Below are positions 28,245 to 37,279 of a DNA stretch of 64,000 bases, piece by piece. The DNA is from Emticicia sp051209875 (GTDB lineage Bacteria; Bacteroidota; Bacteroidia; Cytophagales; Spirosomataceae). The DNA lies in NCBI RefSeq assembly GCF_051209875.1, contig NZ_JBNTQY010000001.1:1364001-1428000 (forward strand). Reading direction: 5' to 3'. The stretch's first letter is position 1. Each line of letters starts with the position of its first letter. The notes under the pieces are model-generated. The model had not been told where the DNA came from. It saw only the letters and a program-made list of their open reading frames with translations, and ran no database searches. The position numbers and the translations under genes are program-made.

Positions 28245-28262
28245 TTATTATTATTATTATTA
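28245..28262. repeat. TTA trinucleotide microsatellite
   Basis: About six consecutive TTA units follow the perfect operator after a short AT-rich link. Such a tract can change length by slippage and would alter spacing or DNA bending in the divergent control region. Confidence 0.7.
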
Positions 28263-28560
28263 TTTGTACTATTTGAAGACTTCAGCAACAAGTGTATCCC
28301 AGGTTTAATTTTTTAATTGATTTTATGAGAAGGCTAAAAGTTGCCAACATAAAATTTTAGATGAGAAATTTGAGGATAAATTCTAACAAAATGGTGTAAA
28401 TGATTAGGCTATTTTTATGGAATTTTAGGTGCTAATTTTAAAATTTCGTACTTGCCTTTGCAAGTATTTTTTTTAAATAATAGATATGCTACAATCTATC
28501 GAGAGGATATTCTGGAAATTAGTATAAAAAAAATGCAATTTTTTGAAAAAAAAGCAAATC

Positions 28561-28578
28561 TGTGCAAACCTTTGCACA
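28561..28578. promoter_or_regulatory. LacI-type operator, distal site for right-arm susC
   Basis: TGTGCAAACCTTTGCACA has 8-base complementary arms around a CC centre, the longest arms of the five sites. It is centred 42 bp from the next site, the same arrangement as upstream of galK. Confidence 0.75.
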
Positions 28579-28604
28579 TCATAATGTAGAGATAAATACA
28601 CACA

Positions 28605-28618
28605 TTCAAACGTTTGCA
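28605..28618. promoter_or_regulatory. LacI-type operator, proximal site for right-arm susC
   Basis: TTCAAACGTTTGCA differs from the perfect palindrome at one base and keeps the central CG. It is centred about 321 bp before the right susC start. Confidence 0.68.
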
Positions 28619-28932
28619 TAGCTATTTTATGCTATTTTTCAATATAAATAATGCAAATAATTCTTGTATAGATTATACTATTATTGCAATTTGCGATGGT
28701 CTTAGAGTTATATATCAGAGTAGTCTTATCTTTCTTTATTCAATTACCAAAAAGTATTTTATGCCTTGTTTGTTCATGCTGTTTTTGATTTTTTCAAACA
28801 TCAGTAAATTTTATTGTACCTATTATTTTGCACGCCCCGCTTGTTCAGTATCGGGTATTTCTTATCCGATAAACTTATTACTTACTCATTATTAACCTTA
28901 ATCTTTTACTAAAATTAACCAATCTTAAAATT

Positions 28933-31900
28933 ATGATTATTTCTACTCGGCGTATTCACCTAAAAAGGAAGATAAGTCTTCTTTTGGCGGTGTTTACTTT
29001 TGCGATTTTTACAAATGCAGTCGCTCAGAATGTCAAGGGTAAAATCTCTGATGACAAAGGGCAACCATTACCTGGGGTTAGTGTATTGACCAAAGGCACA
29101 AATACTGGCGGTATCTCAGATGCTAATGGAGAGTACTCAGTATCAGCAGGTAAGAATGCTACTTTGGTATTTACTTACATTGGTTTCACAACAAAAGAAG
29201 TAGCGGTAAATGGTCGCTCTGTAGTTGATGTGAGCCTCGAAGAAGATACTAAAGCTCTCGGTGAGGTAGTTGTTGTAGGCTACGGTACTCAGAAAAAAGT
29301 TACAGTAACTGGAGCTGTTGTAGCTATTCAAGGAGAGAAAATAATAAAATCTCCAGCTACTGATATTTCTAACTCACTTGCTGGACGTCTTCCAGGTTTG
29401 GTTGTTATACAAACCAGTGGTGAGCCAGGAAATGACGGAGCTAAAATATCTATTCGTGGTACTAACACACTCGGAAATAGTAGCCCATTGGTTGTTATTG
29501 ATGGGATTCCTGATAGAGATGGAGGTTTAGGTCGTTTAAGTCCACGTGATATTGAGTCGATTTCAGTTTTGAAAGATGCTTCGGCTGCAATCTATGGTGC
29601 AAGAGCTGCCAATGGAGCTATCTTGGTAACAACAAAAAGAGGTAAGTCTGGTAAACCAACCATCACTTATGATTTCAACCAAGGATTCGCACAACCAGCA
29701 AGAGTTCCTCAAATGGCAAGTGCTTATGAATATGCCAACATCATGAATGAGTTGCCAATTTATAACTCAATTCCAGCAGGTGAGTGGTCAAATGCTTGGA
29801 AAAGTATTCAAACAACAGGTACTTATAAATCGCCAACAGCGGGTGTAAGTTCATTGAGTGCTAACTATAGCCCAGACGCAGTGAAAAAATTTGCGGATGG
29901 TTCAGACCCGTGGCGTTACCCAAATACTGATTGGTTTGCTGATGCTTTCAAAACTTGGTCACCACAAGCACGTCATAATTTGCAATTGGCAGGTGGCTCA
30001 GAAGCGATTAAATATTTTGCTTCATTAGGTTATGTGAATCAAGATGCTTACTACAAAAATTCGGCAACAAGCTACCAACAATATAGCTTTAGAACAAACT
30101 TAGATGCTAAAGTCAACAAATATATCAATACCAATTTAGGTATTATGGTTAGAAGAGAGCAACGTAAGTACCCAACTGAAAGTGCAGGTTCGATTTTCAG
30201 AATGTTGATGCGTGGTCGTCCAACTGAGCCTGAAGTATGGCCAACAGGACAACCAGGCCCAGATATTGAAAATGGACAAAATCCTTATGTTATTACAACA
30301 AATGCAACTGGTTATGTCGATTCTCCTACTGATTATACGCAAGCTAATGGTGCTATAAATATCACCAACCCTTGGATTGATGGTTTGAAATTGACGCTTT
30401 CTGGTGCAATTGATAAAAATAGTAATACTAATAAAGTATGGCAAACACCTTGGTCGCTTTACTATTGGGATAAACAAACCTTCGAAGCTGATGGCGTAAC
30501 GCCTAAATTAGAAGGAGCTGTACGTTCTAACTTTAAAGACCCTCGTCTTTCTCAAAGCTATAACTCAGTGTTAAATACCAACATGTCAGCGTTATTGAGT
30601 TACGAAAAGAAAATTGGTGATAATACATTGAATGTTTTAGCTGGTGTAACAAAAGAGAACTTCAAAGGTGAAAACTTTGGTGCTTTCAGAAGAAACTATA
30701 TTTCTTCAGCAATTGACCAACTTTTTGCTGGAGGTTCGTTACAACAAAATACAGGTGGTAGTGCATATAACAGAGCCAGATTGGGTTATTATGGTCGTGC
30801 ACAGTACAACTACAAAGAAAAGTATCTTATCGAAGGTATTTGGCGTTATGATGGTTCATATATTTTCCCAGAATCGGGTAGATTTGGATTCTTTCCTGGT
30901 TTATTGTTAGGATGGAATTTGACCAACGAAAAATTCTTTAAAGTTCAAGGAATTGACTATTTGAAACTTCGTGCATCGTATGGACAAATGGGTAATGACC
31001 AAGTATTCTATAATGGTTCATTACAAGAATATGCTTATTTATCAACATATGGCTTTGGTTCATACCCAATCAATGGCCAAGTAGTTACTACTTTAGGTGA
31101 AACAGTTTTGGCAAACCCTAGCTTCACTTGGGAAAGAGCTAATAACTATAATATTGGTGTGGATGGTACATTCTTTAATAGTAAGATTGATTTGACTTTG
31201 GAGTATTTCTATAATAGAAGAGACCAAATTTTGATTCAAAAAACTGGTTCAACACCTTCTTCTTCGGGTATCAACTCTTTGTTACCTCCAGTAAATGCAG
31301 GAAAAGTTGATAACCGTGGTTTTGAATTCAACTTAGGTTTCAATAGTAAAGCCTCCAATGCACTTACTTTTAGAGCAGGTATTAATGGTGGATATGCTAA
31401 AAATAGAGTAGTGTTTATGGATGAAGTACCTGGAGCTCCTGGTTACCAATTGCAAGAAGGTAAACCAATCAATAGCTATTTAGTTTATAAATCAGCAGGA
31501 GCTTTCAAAGATGCTGCCGAAATTGATGCAAACAAAATTGATTACAGTGCTGTAACTTCAAAGCTTCGCCCTGGTGATATGAAGTTTGAAGATTATAATG
31601 GTGATGGTAAAATTAATGGTGATGATAGAGTTAGATTAGATAAGAGTGATGTCCCTACATTCAACTTTGGTGCTACAATGGATATAAAATATAAAGGTTT
31701 CGACCTAAGTGTTTTATTCCAAGGTGCAGCAGGTGCAGCTATACGTATCCAAACAGAATCAGGTGATATTGGTAACTTCTTGAAATACTCTTACGATCAC
31801 CGTTGGTCAATTGATAATCCAAGTAGCACTGATCCACGTTTGGCAAGTAGAGGTGATACGTACTATACAGGTGGAAACTACGGAAATAATACCTATTACT

Positions 31901-32127
31901 TGTTTAGTAAAAACTATGTTCGTTTGAAAAACTTAGAATTAGGATATAACGTACCAAGCAGCATTGTTCAAAAAGCTAAGTTAGGTACTTTAAGAGTTTA
32001 TGTAAATGGATTGAACTTATTGACAATTGATAAAAATAAGATCTTTGACCCAGAGGCAACAGCTCAAAGTGGTGTTTATTATCCACAATCTCGTGTAATC
32101 AATACAGGTTTAAGTCTAACATTCTAA
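28933..32127 (+). CDS. SusC/RagA family TonB-dependent transporter (right arm)
   Basis: A 1064-residue paralogue of the left-arm SusC. It has a signal peptide ending NAVAQ (about 32), a carboxypeptidase-regulatory-like domain (VKGKISDDKGQPLPGVSVLTKGT), the GEVVVVGYG junction, plug motifs (ISIRGTNTLGNSSPLVVIDG, DIESISVLKDASAAIYGARAANGAILVTTKRG), an EF-hand-like DYNGDGKINGDD and a barrel ending INTGLSLTF. The close match along the plug indicates duplication. Barrel loops differ more, which would fit different ligands. It starts the right-arm gene set; SusD follows after 17 bp. Confidence 0.96.
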   Translation: MIISTRRIHLKRKISLLLAVFTFAIFTNAVAQNVKGKISDDKGQPLPGVSVLTKGTNTGGISDANGEYSVSAGKNATLVFTYIGFTTKEVAVNGRSVVDVSLEEDTKALGEVVVVGYGTQKKVTVTGAVVAIQGEKIIKSPATDISNSLAGRLPGLVVIQTSGEPGNDGAKISIRGTNTLGNSSPLVVIDGIPDRDGGLGRLSPRDIESISVLKDASAAIYGARAANGAILVTTKRGKSGKPTITYDFNQGFAQPARVPQMASAYEYANIMNELPIYNSIPAGEWSNAWKSIQTTGTYKSPTAGVSSLSANYSPDAVKKFADGSDPWRYPNTDWFADAFKTWSPQARHNLQLAGGSEAIKYFASLGYVNQDAYYKNSATSYQQYSFRTNLDAKVNKYINTNLGIMVRREQRKYPTESAGSIFRMLMRGRPTEPEVWPTGQPGPDIENGQNPYVITTNATGYVDSPTDYTQANGAINITNPWIDGLKLTLSGAIDKNSNTNKVWQTPWSLYYWDKQTFEADGVTPKLEGAVRSNFKDPRLSQSYNSVLNTNMSALLSYEKKIGDNTLNVLAGVTKENFKGENFGAFRRNYISSAIDQLFAGGSLQQNTGGSAYNRARLGYYGRAQYNYKEKYLIEGIWRYDGSYIFPESGRFGFFPGLLLGWNLTNEKFFKVQGIDYLKLRASYGQMGNDQVFYNGSLQEYAYLSTYGFGSYPINGQVVTTLGETVLANPSFTWERANNYNIGVDGTFFNSKIDLTLEYFYNRRDQILIQKTGSTPSSSGINSLLPPVNAGKVDNRGFEFNLGFNSKASNALTFRAGINGGYAKNRVVFMDEVPGAPGYQLQEGKPINSYLVYKSAGAFKDAAEIDANKIDYSAVTSKLRPGDMKFEDYNGDGKINGDDRVRLDKSDVPTFNFGATMDIKYKGFDLSVLFQGAAGAAIRIQTESGDIGNFLKYSYDHRWSIDNPSSTDPRLASRGDTYYTGGNYGNNTYYLFSKNYVRLKNLELGYNVPSSIVQKAKLGTLRVYVNGLNLLTIDKNKIFDPEATAQSGVYYPQSRVINTGLSLTF

Positions 32128-32144
32128 AAAAGCAAATAGAAAAA

Positions 32145-34022
32145 ATGAAGAATCTTAAAATAAAAGCAAGCCTGTTTGCAATTATAATGGCGTTTGCTTT
32201 CTCATGTGATAAAGAATTTTTGAATACCAAGCCACTTGATAAAATATCAAGTGCAGCTACTTGGGCTGATGGTCCGCTATCTGAAGCCTTTATTTTCAAT
32301 GTTTACTCTTTTTTAGGTTATGGTGGTTTTGAAGAGCAAGCTCTTGCCGCTTATACTGACGAAGCGATGTTTACACACGCCGGAAGAAATATTAATACCT
32401 TTACTGAAGCATCAGAAAGTCCATCAAACGTAGCATGGGAAAGTGATACTTACAGATGGGGAAGAATGTATTTGGCAATCAGAGAGGCTAATGTGGCTCT
32501 TGAAAACCTTCCAAAAGCAACTTTCACAGATGCAGTATTGAAAGAAAAACTGACTGGTGAGGCATATTTCTTGAGAGCATATTATTATCAACAATTGCTT
32601 AGATTTTATGGTGGTGTGCCATTAATCAGCAAATCTTATGGCTTGAATGAAGATTATACAGTTGCTCGTAATACTTATGATGAATGTGTGAAATTTATCG
32701 TTAGTGACCTTGACAATGCAATCAAGATGTTGGATGGTAAAGGTGCTACACCTGGTAGAGCTTCAAAAATTGCTGCAATGGCTTTGAAAGCAAGAGTGTT
32801 GCTTTATGCAGCCAGCGACTTGCACGATGGCCCTACTGTAAAAGCTAAATCAAGCGTTTTGGGTAGCTATTCAAACTTAGATTTAATTGCTTATACATCT
32901 GGTGATCGTACTGCGAGATGGAATGCAGCAAAAGCAGCAGCAAAAGCAGTTTTAGATGCGACTTCTGGGTATAAATTGAATTTAACTGCTCCTGTTTCGG
33001 CAGAAGAAGGTAAAAACAATTATATCTCAATTGCAATGGGTGGTCAAAGTGGTATAGGTGATGCTTCAGCAGCTTCGGAGTTAATCTTACAACGTACACA
33101 CACTGCCCTTTATACGCAAGAAGATAACTGGCCTTTAGGTGGTATTCACTATGGTATCAACAATGGTCCAAATGGCTATCATAACTGGGCTGGAAATACC
33201 CCAATTCAAAACTTAGTTGATGACTATGAAATGATGGATGGTTCTAAATTCGATTGGAATAATAAAGACCACAAAGCTGCTCCTTTTGAAAATAGAGACC
33301 CACGTTTTTATGCAACTGTATTATATGATGGTGCAACTTGGAAACCTCGCCCTTCAGATGTAGCTGGTTTAGACCCTGTGAATCAAGTACAAACAGGTTA
33401 TTATGATGATGGTGCAGGTGGAAAAATCAATGGTATTGATACAAGAGAGTCAGCAGTTGAAAACTGGAATGGTAGCCGTACCCATTATTATACGCGTAAA
33501 TTTATTGACCCAAATCCTGCTGTTGCTGATAACCAATCTTCTGCACAGGTAATTCCTTGGCCATTTATTAGATATACTGAAATGGCTTTGAACTATGCTG
33601 AGGCATGTATCGAAACTGGAGACGAAGCCGAAGCTACGAAATGGATCAACAGAATCAGATTCCGTGCTGGTATGCCTGCTGTGACAGATAAAGGTACCAC
33701 GTTAAGAGACAGATTACGTAATGAAAGACGTATCGAGCTTGTTTATGAAGAGCATCGCTACCATGATGCTCGTCGTTGGATGATTCCTGCAACAACCGTA
33801 GGTAGAGGTATAAAATCTATCAATGTTGATGCAAAGCTTAAAGCAGGAGCGAAAGCACCTAAACTTTATAAGTTTGATAAATCAGTTTATGATTATAATT
33901 ATACAGTTGAAGATAATACCTCAAATGAAACCAGAAAATGGAATGATAAGATGTATTATCGAGTACTGAGCAGAGACGAAATGAATCGAAACAATAAATT
34001 GGTTCAGAACCCTGGATACTAA
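32145..34022 (+). CDS. SusD/RagB family nutrient-binding lipoprotein (right arm)
   Basis: A 625-residue lipoprotein (MAFAFSC, Cys21) of the SusD/RagB family, partner of the preceding SusC. It shares with the left-arm SusD the opening FLNTKPLDKIS, the YYYQQLLRFYGGVPLI helix, the block NGPNGYHNWAGNTPIQ, the RNERRIELVYEEHRYHDARRW segment and the terminal NKLVQNPGY. A glycine- and serine-rich insertion (about 290-325) precedes the shared block and could shape ligand binding. A hairpin follows the stop at 34045, so the downstream haloperoxidase-like gene may be read at a lower level. Confidence 0.95.
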   Translation: MKNLKIKASLFAIIMAFAFSCDKEFLNTKPLDKISSAATWADGPLSEAFIFNVYSFLGYGGFEEQALAAYTDEAMFTHAGRNINTFTEASESPSNVAWESDTYRWGRMYLAIREANVALENLPKATFTDAVLKEKLTGEAYFLRAYYYQQLLRFYGGVPLISKSYGLNEDYTVARNTYDECVKFIVSDLDNAIKMLDGKGATPGRASKIAAMALKARVLLYAASDLHDGPTVKAKSSVLGSYSNLDLIAYTSGDRTARWNAAKAAAKAVLDATSGYKLNLTAPVSAEEGKNNYISIAMGGQSGIGDASAASELILQRTHTALYTQEDNWPLGGIHYGINNGPNGYHNWAGNTPIQNLVDDYEMMDGSKFDWNNKDHKAAPFENRDPRFYATVLYDGATWKPRPSDVAGLDPVNQVQTGYYDDGAGGKINGIDTRESAVENWNGSRTHYYTRKFIDPNPAVADNQSSAQVIPWPFIRYTEMALNYAEACIETGDEAEATKWINRIRFRAGMPAVTDKGTTLRDRLRNERRIELVYEEHRYHDARRWMIPATTVGRGIKSINVDAKLKAGAKAPKLYKFDKSVYDYNYTVEDNTSNETRKWNDKMYYRVLSRDEMNRNNKLVQNPGY

Positions 34023-34044
34023 TTGATCATGTTTTGACCCCTTC

Positions 34045-34089
34045 TAAAATCTACCTCACTTTGGAAATGCCATTGTGGGGTAGATTTTA
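34045..34089 (+). terminator. Hairpin after right-arm susD
   Basis: Positions 34045-34059 and 34075-34089 form a 15-bp stem with one mismatch and a 15-nt loop. The downstream tract is only modestly T-rich (acttttag), so this may be a weak terminator or a 3'-end stabiliser. Confidence 0.6.
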
Positions 34090-34189
34090 ACTTTTAGCCT
34101 GATACTAAAACAAGTATTTGCTCATATTCATTAAATTGAGTATTTTTCAGTTTTAATACTAACCTTATACTATAATCTACTTGGTCAAG

Positions 34190-35527
34190 ATGAATAATCT
34201 ATCCAAAAAATGCTTGTGTATGCTTCTGTTGATCAGTTTATTTTCTGGCTGTAAAGAAAAGCAAGAATTAAGCGAACAAGATTTTGCCATAAAATGGGCA
34301 GAAATGACGCTTTTCATAACAAAAAATACGCCTTCAAACTCACCTACATATTCATCAAGATGTTTAGGCTACATAGGTTTAACAATGTACGAATCCATTG
34401 TCAATGGTGATTCAACTTATCAATCACTCGCAGCACAATTAGATGGTCTTGATAGTCTTCCAAAACCCCAAAAAGATAAAAAATACGACTATAAATTAGC
34501 ACTAAATGCAGCACAAGCAACAATCTTGAAAAGTATTTATAATCAAACTTCAGACCAAAACAAACTAAAAATTGATTCTTTAGAAAAAGCTATTTACGAA
34601 AACTATTCTGAGAAAATAGAAGATAAACTATTGATTGACAGGTCAGTATCTTTTGGGAAAGCAGTAGCAAATGCAGTTTTTGAATGGTCTAAAATAGATG
34701 GTGGACATCGAGGTTATTTAAAAAACTTTGATAAAAAGATGGTTTATCCACATAAATTAGGCTCTTGGAAACCACCATTGTATGGACAGTCGTTTAGTCA
34801 TTATCCACTACATCCACACTGGGGTGAAAATCGTACTTTTTTAGTTCAAAATCACCAAATTCCCGACCCCACAATCATCCCTTATGACACTTTACCAAAC
34901 TCTGCTTACTACAAACAATTTTTGGCTGTTTATCAACAAGAAAAAGCCTTAACCCAAGCTCAAAAAGAGGCCGCTATTTGGTGGGGAGATGACCCAGACG
35001 AAACGTTTACACCACCAGGTCATTCTTATTATTTGGCAACATTAGTCATCAAAAAAAGTAAACCAAGCTTAATAAAATGTGCAGAAACCTATGCCAAAGT
35101 GGGTATGGGAGTGGCTGATGCCTTTATTAATTGTTGGAAGTGGAAGTATAAATTCTTTACAGAAAGACCTAACACATATATTACTCAACACATCGACCAA
35201 AGATGGGAATCTTTTTGGCCTGATCCGCCGTTTCCTGCTTTTCCATCTGGACATGCCATTCAGGCGGCAGCGACAGCAACAATTTTAAGTAGTTTATATG
35301 GAGAAAAGTTCTCTTTTACAGATAGTTCGCATGTTGGTAGAAAGCGTGATGAATTGCGTAATGTAGATTTCAAAGCAAGGCATTTTGAATCATTTTGGCA
35401 ATTAGCAGAAGAGACTGCCAATTCTCGTTTCTATGGTGGAATTCATGTTCCACAAGATAACCAAGCAGGCTTAGAAAAAGGAAAAGTAGTTGCAGAGAAT
35501 ATTATACAATTGAAATGGAAGAAATGA
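34190..35527 (+). CDS. Vanadium-dependent haloperoxidase-like (PAP2 superfamily) lipoprotein
   Basis: 445 residues from the ATG at 34190; a TTG 9 nt earlier is less likely. It has a lipobox LFSGC (Cys21), so it is anchored in the cell envelope. The three vanadate/phosphate-binding motifs of the vanadium haloperoxidase / PAP2 fold are all present: KYKFFTERP (K-x6-RP), PAFPSGHA, and SRFYGGIHVPQD (SR-x5-H-x3-D). Members either oxidise halides with bound vanadate or act as acid phosphatases; sequence alone cannot decide. The stop overlaps the ATG of the next FG-GAP gene by 4 bp, which strongly suggests translational coupling. Confidence 0.9.
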   Translation: MNNLSKKCLCMLLLISLFSGCKEKQELSEQDFAIKWAEMTLFITKNTPSNSPTYSSRCLGYIGLTMYESIVNGDSTYQSLAAQLDGLDSLPKPQKDKKYDYKLALNAAQATILKSIYNQTSDQNKLKIDSLEKAIYENYSEKIEDKLLIDRSVSFGKAVANAVFEWSKIDGGHRGYLKNFDKKMVYPHKLGSWKPPLYGQSFSHYPLHPHWGENRTFLVQNHQIPDPTIIPYDTLPNSAYYKQFLAVYQQEKALTQAQKEAAIWWGDDPDETFTPPGHSYYLATLVIKKSKPSLIKCAETYAKVGMGVADAFINCWKWKYKFFTERPNTYITQHIDQRWESFWPDPPFPAFPSGHAIQAAATATILSSLYGEKFSFTDSSHVGRKRDELRNVDFKARHFESFWQLAEETANSRFYGGIHVPQDNQAGLEKGKVVAENIIQLKWKK

Positions 35528-37266
35528 AAAATATTAAAGCAAATAAAATAAAAAATGTATTTGGATCAGTTTTGCTAATTGATTCTCAGAATGTTATTCA
35601 GTTATTAGCCTTTATTTTATTTTTTATAAGCAATGATTCTCAAGCTCAAACACCTTTCAAAGATATTACACAAGAAGCTGGGATTAAACATCAGTTTCAG
35701 GTTTTTGAAGGTTTTTTAGGGGGTGGAGCTTGTGTTTTTGATATAAATAATGATGGTTTTGATGATATTTACCTCGCAGGCGGTATGGCCGATGATGTAC
35801 TTTATTTGAATAATAAAAATGGTACATTTACCAATGTCTATGAAAAGTCTGGGTTAATCGGCACTAAAAAATTCCTTACACAAGGTGCGGCTGCGGCAGA
35901 CGTCAATCGTGATGGATTTGTGGATTTATATATTACAACTATCACGTCGAAAGGCACAAAAAAGATTATTCCGAGAGCGATTAACTTACTTTATCTCAAT
36001 AATGGTAATGGTACTTTTCGTGATGCTACGGCAGAATTTGGACTCGGAAAACTTAATTCTTTTAGTACAGGAGCAAGTTTTGGCGATTTTAATGCAGACG
36101 GCTATCCTGACCTTTACGTAGGAAATTATTTTACTGAATATCCTGGCGACCTTAGTACAATCAATGATGCCATGATTGTGAGTGCTAACCAAATCACAGA
36201 AGGTTATTTATTATTGAATGAAAAAGGTAAAGGCTTTAAAAATGTCTATAAAGATTATGGCATGAGCCATAAAGGCTTTGGTTTTGGCGGAGTATTTACA
36301 GATTTTGATAATGATGGCGACCAAGATTTATTTGTCAACCACGATTTCGGCTATAAACGAACGCCCGATTTACTTTATCAAAACAATTATCCTTGGGCAT
36401 CATTTGATGAAATTGGTAAAAAAATGGCAATGGATTTAAAAATCAACTCGATGGGAGCGGCCGTAGGTGACTATAACAATGATGGTTGGATGGATTATTT
36501 CATAACTAATATCCGATTCAATAAATTTATGGTTAATGGTGGTGCAGGTAAACCTTTTGTTGAACAATCGCAGCCTTTGGGATTAAGTTTTATGTCGATT
36601 AGCTGGGGAGCCAACTTTGCTGATTTTGATCATGACGGTGATCTTGACCTTTTTGTAGCCAATGGAGATTTGAACCCTAACTGTACGCCGATGGGTGATA
36701 ATTATTTTGAGAATATTGGTGGAAAATTTATTGAAAATGGTAGGCTAAAAGGCCTAAGTGACTACGGAATAGGGCGAGGTTCGGTTGTTTTTGATTTAGA
36801 AAATGATGGAGATTTAGATATTTTAGTAGTTAATCAAAAGCCCGTTTTAGAAGGCTATCCTGTTGAATCAGTGACACACTTGTTTCGCAATGATTCTTCA
36901 AAAGGAAATTGGATAAAAATTGCTTTAAAAGGTATTGAAGCTGAAACAAATGGGATAGGCTCAAAAATAGAAATTGTTGTAAATGGCGTGCATCAAATTC
37001 GAGAAATTGATGGCGGAGGTTCAAGTCACTTATCTCAAAATGCTACTTATGCCCATTTTGGTGTAGCAAATGCTACCAAAATAGATGAAATCATTATACA
37101 TTGGACAGGTGGAAATACGCAAGTTTTGAAAGACCAAAAAGTAAATCAAACCCTAATACTTACCGAAGAAAAACATTTTAGTATATTCGCAGTTTTAAAA
37201 TGGATACTCTTAAGTTTTGTCGTTTTAGGTATTGGACTATGGCTTTGGAAGAAGAAGAAATCCTAA
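35524..37266 (+). CDS. FG-GAP/ASPIC-UnbV (CRTAC1-like) protein with C-terminal membrane anchor
   Basis: 580 residues from the ATG at 35524, chosen for the ATGA overlap with the preceding gene. A signal or anchor segment (about 24-42, ending DSQAQ) is followed by about seven FG-GAP loops (DINNDGFDDIY, DVNRDGFVDLY, DFNADGYPDLY, DFDNDGDQDLF, DFDHDGDLDLF) forming a propeller. An ASPIC/UnbV domain follows (about 445-540, with GIGSKIEIVVNG and IDEIIIHWTGG). A final helix (FVVLGIGLWLW) and KKKKS tail should anchor the C-terminus in the inner membrane with the propeller in the periplasm. Coupling implies it works with the haloperoxidase-like enzyme. Confidence 0.9.
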   Translation: MKNIKANKIKNVFGSVLLIDSQNVIQLLAFILFFISNDSQAQTPFKDITQEAGIKHQFQVFEGFLGGGACVFDINNDGFDDIYLAGGMADDVLYLNNKNGTFTNVYEKSGLIGTKKFLTQGAAAADVNRDGFVDLYITTITSKGTKKIIPRAINLLYLNNGNGTFRDATAEFGLGKLNSFSTGASFGDFNADGYPDLYVGNYFTEYPGDLSTINDAMIVSANQITEGYLLLNEKGKGFKNVYKDYGMSHKGFGFGGVFTDFDNDGDQDLFVNHDFGYKRTPDLLYQNNYPWASFDEIGKKMAMDLKINSMGAAVGDYNNDGWMDYFITNIRFNKFMVNGGAGKPFVEQSQPLGLSFMSISWGANFADFDHDGDLDLFVANGDLNPNCTPMGDNYFENIGGKFIENGRLKGLSDYGIGRGSVVFDLENDGDLDILVVNQKPVLEGYPVESVTHLFRNDSSKGNWIKIALKGIEAETNGIGSKIEIVVNGVHQIREIDGGGSSHLSQNATYAHFGVANATKIDEIIIHWTGGNTQVLKDQKVNQTLILTEEKHFSIFAVLKWILLSFVVLGIGLWLWKKKKS

Positions 37267-37279
37267 TCATATCAATGTT

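Larger units (their letters stand above)
28044..28932. other. 889-bp divergent control region between the two susC genes
   Basis: No convincing gene lies here; the longest frame (28614-28895) has no start context or family features. The region is very AT-rich. It holds a perfect LacI-type operator at 28224-28237, a TTA-repeat microsatellite just after it (about 28245-28262), and a pair of operator-like sites at 28561-28578 and 28605-28618. A weak -7-like tattattttgcac at 28821-28832 may start the plus-strand susC transcript. The symmetry suggests control of both susC genes from one region. Confidence 0.7.

Noticed and set aside
28614..28895. 93-codon open frame in the divergent susC control region
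   Set aside because: It overlaps an operator-like site, is compositionally AT-driven and shows no domain, signal or start context.
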